6,732 nucleotides of DNA from an uncultured Microbacterium sp. (GTDB taxonomy: Bacteria; Actinomycetota; Actinomycetes; Actinomycetales; Microbacteriaceae). Below, piece by piece: positions 5,580 to 6,732 of the stretch. The stretch is from positions 1-6,732 of the forward strand of contig CANSLE010000132.1 in NCBI GenBank assembly GCA_947647645.1, in the 5' to 3' direction. The stretch's first letter is position 1. Every line of letters begins with the position of its first letter. Position numbers and translations under genes: made by a program. The notes beneath the pieces were generated by a model. The model did no database searches, was not told the DNA's origin, and saw only the letters and a list, made by a program, of their open reading frames with translations.

Positions 5580-6732
5580 CTCCCTCACCCCCTTCTCCCG
5601 CCCGTTCAGGGCGCCGGGGTCGGGGGCCGAACGGCCGCAGGAACCCCAGCGCTCCCGTGCGTGTCCCCACTCCGCTCGGCGTGCCCTCGTCGCTGCGGAG
5701 TGCGACGAGCACGCCCGCCGCACCCGACGCGAGGTCGCACGACGCGCGCAGCAGACCATCTCCGGCGAAACGCACCGCGCCCCCGTCCCCGCGGACGGCG
5801 TGCAGGTCGAGCGCCTCGATGTGCCGCTCGCGGGCGCGACGGGCGCGGGGGGAGCCGAAGCCGAGTCGGTCCGTCTCCGCCAGCACGTGGATCAGACCCG
5901 CGCGACCGTGCAGCAGTCCCGCTTGCACGCTGAACGGCCCCATCGCCGCCGCGAGCACACCCTCCAGAGCGGCATGGTGGCGCGACGTGCCGGAGCTGAG
6001 ATCCAGAAACTGCGCGAGCACGAGGCCGATCCCGGCCGAGCCGTACCCCAGGTAGGGGACCATCCGCCACCCCTCGTTGACATAGAGCGAGCCGTCTGCG
6101 GCCGCCACGAGGGTCGCGAGGTCGAGATCGAGCGCACGTTCGGCGAGGTCGAGGAACCGCCGCTCGCCGAACGTCTCGTAGAGGCGGAGCGCGGCCAGCG
6201 CCGTGCCGCTCGCGCCCGCGAAGAGCCCGCCGCGGTTCGTGGCCACGCGATCGCGGGGCGCGGTGGCGTCCAGGCGGACACTCAGCTCGTTGCCCATCTC
6301 GCACGCCGCCCTCGCCGCCCCCGGATGCCGATCGGCGGCGGAGAGCAGCGTCAGCGCGACGCCGGCGATCCCGCCGGCCAGTGTCTCATCCAGATGGCGC
6401 CACTCGCGCCCCACGAGCTCCTCGACCAGACTGTCGGCGATCTCCGGCATCCCGACGGCCCGGCATCCCCACACCGCCCCCGCCAAGCCGCCCCACAACC
6501 CGATCGGCTCCGGTGACAGGTCACCCGTGAGGGCATCGCAGATCCAGTCCCGCTGCGCCTCCGTGAGCGGCACGCCGGCATCCGCCAATGCGGCTCCCAC
6601 GCCGAGCGCGCCGAAGCCGAGCGCGTACGGGGCGTCGTGGAACTGGCGCGGATCGCCGGGCCAGAGGCGATCATTCCGACCGTGGTCGGAATCGGCCGAG
6701 AGGGTGCGGGCGATCTCGCCCACCGATGCCCG
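5536..6732 (-). CDS. Class III lanthipeptide synthetase (LanKC), C-terminal part
   Basis: The frame is open through the right edge, so only the last 398 residues are seen; full LanKC proteins are about 850-900 aa with lyase and Ser/Thr-kinase domains first, which would lie outside. The visible part is the LanC-like cyclase: a linker and entry motif LWPGDPRQFHDAPYALGFGALGVG (about 24-46), then repeated Gly-rich turns of the alpha/alpha barrel (GLWGGLAGAVWG 78-89, LAGGIAGVALTLL 118-130, GLFAGASGTALAAL 169-182, YLGYGSAGIGLVL 227-239, LLHGRAGLIHVL 273-284, DLASGAAGVLVAL 333-345). The zinc ligands of LanC, LanM and LanL enzymes are absent: the CHG motif reads LHG and no Cys is present in the YGSAG segment. 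That indicates class III rather than class I, II or IV. It would cyclise dehydrated Ser residues with Cys in the downstream precursor. The last ~30 residues are Arg/Gly/Glu-rich, unlike the family, and overlap the precursor gene. Confidence 0.9.
   Translation of the reverse strand, partial: RASVGEIARTLSADSDHGRNDRLWPGDPRQFHDAPYALGFGALGVGAALADAGVPLTEAQRDWICDALTGDLSPEPIGLWGGLAGAVWGCRAVGMPEIADSLVEELVGREWRHLDETLAGGIAGVALTLLSAADRHPGAARAACEMGNELSVRLDATAPRDRVATNRGGLFAGASGTALAALRLYETFGERRFLDLAERALDLDLATLVAAADGSLYVNEGWRMVPYLGYGSAGIGLVLAQFLDLSSGTSRHHAALEGVLAAAMGPFSVQAGLLHGRAGLIHVLAETDRLGFGSPRARRARERHIEALDLHAVRGDGGAVRFAGDGLLRASCDLASGAAGVLVALRSDEGTPSGVGTRTGALGFLRPFGPRPRRPERAGEGGEGDGVSSLVAGAGECR
5588..5594 (-). 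promoter_or_regulatory. Ribosome binding site of the lanthipeptide precursor
   Basis: AAGGGGG on the minus strand lies 8 nt before the ATG at 5579. It supports independent, efficient translation of the short precursor gene although it lies inside the synthetase frame. Confidence 0.6.

Noticed and set aside
5482..6516. 344-codon plus-strand frame opposite the synthetase
   Set aside because: It is Arg/Gly/Ala-rich without motifs and is antisense to the LanC-like domain, whose glycine repeats and synthetase motifs are clear.
1..6732. tRNA, rRNA, CRISPR array or riboswitch
   Set aside because: No cloverleaf-like sequence, regular spaced repeats or recognisable aptamer was seen on either strand.

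Overview
The window is high-GC DNA with strong G/C third-position bias and a frequent GGATGC/GCATCC motif in coding sequence. This suggests an actinobacterium, probably Micrococcales and perhaps Microbacteriaceae; that placement is inferred from composition and protein flavour only.

Left part (about 1-1430): an accessory-looking, partly decayed stretch with visibly more A/T than the rest. It holds a rearranged remnant of an IS3-family transposase OrfA (minus strand), one intact small conserved hypothetical gene (665-1072, plus) that looks leaderless, and a frameshifted remnant of a regulator-like gene (about 1122-1387, minus).

Middle part (1432-3430): a divergent pair, a GntR/FCD-family regulator (minus) and a 420-aa major facilitator transporter (plus). 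The 64-bp gap between them carries a nested palindromic operator. The regulator probably controls the transporter and itself.

Right part (3441-6732, all minus strand): the 3' end of a class III lanthipeptide gene cluster. In transcription order it holds the C-terminal cyclase half of a LanKC-type synthetase (running off the right edge), a 40-aa precursor peptide gene of the SapB/labyrinthopeptin type with two S-x-x-S-x-x-C ring motifs, and a NarL-type two-component pair (sensor kinase and LuxR-type response regulator) coupled by an ATGA overlap. The precursor gene is short and is easily missed by gene callers because it is nested at the end of the synthetase frame. The likely model is that LanKC phosphorylates, dehydrates and cyclises the precursor, and the two-component system controls the cluster or responds to the product. 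No lanthipeptide ABC exporter or leader protease is visible, so these would lie beyond the right edge or elsewhere.
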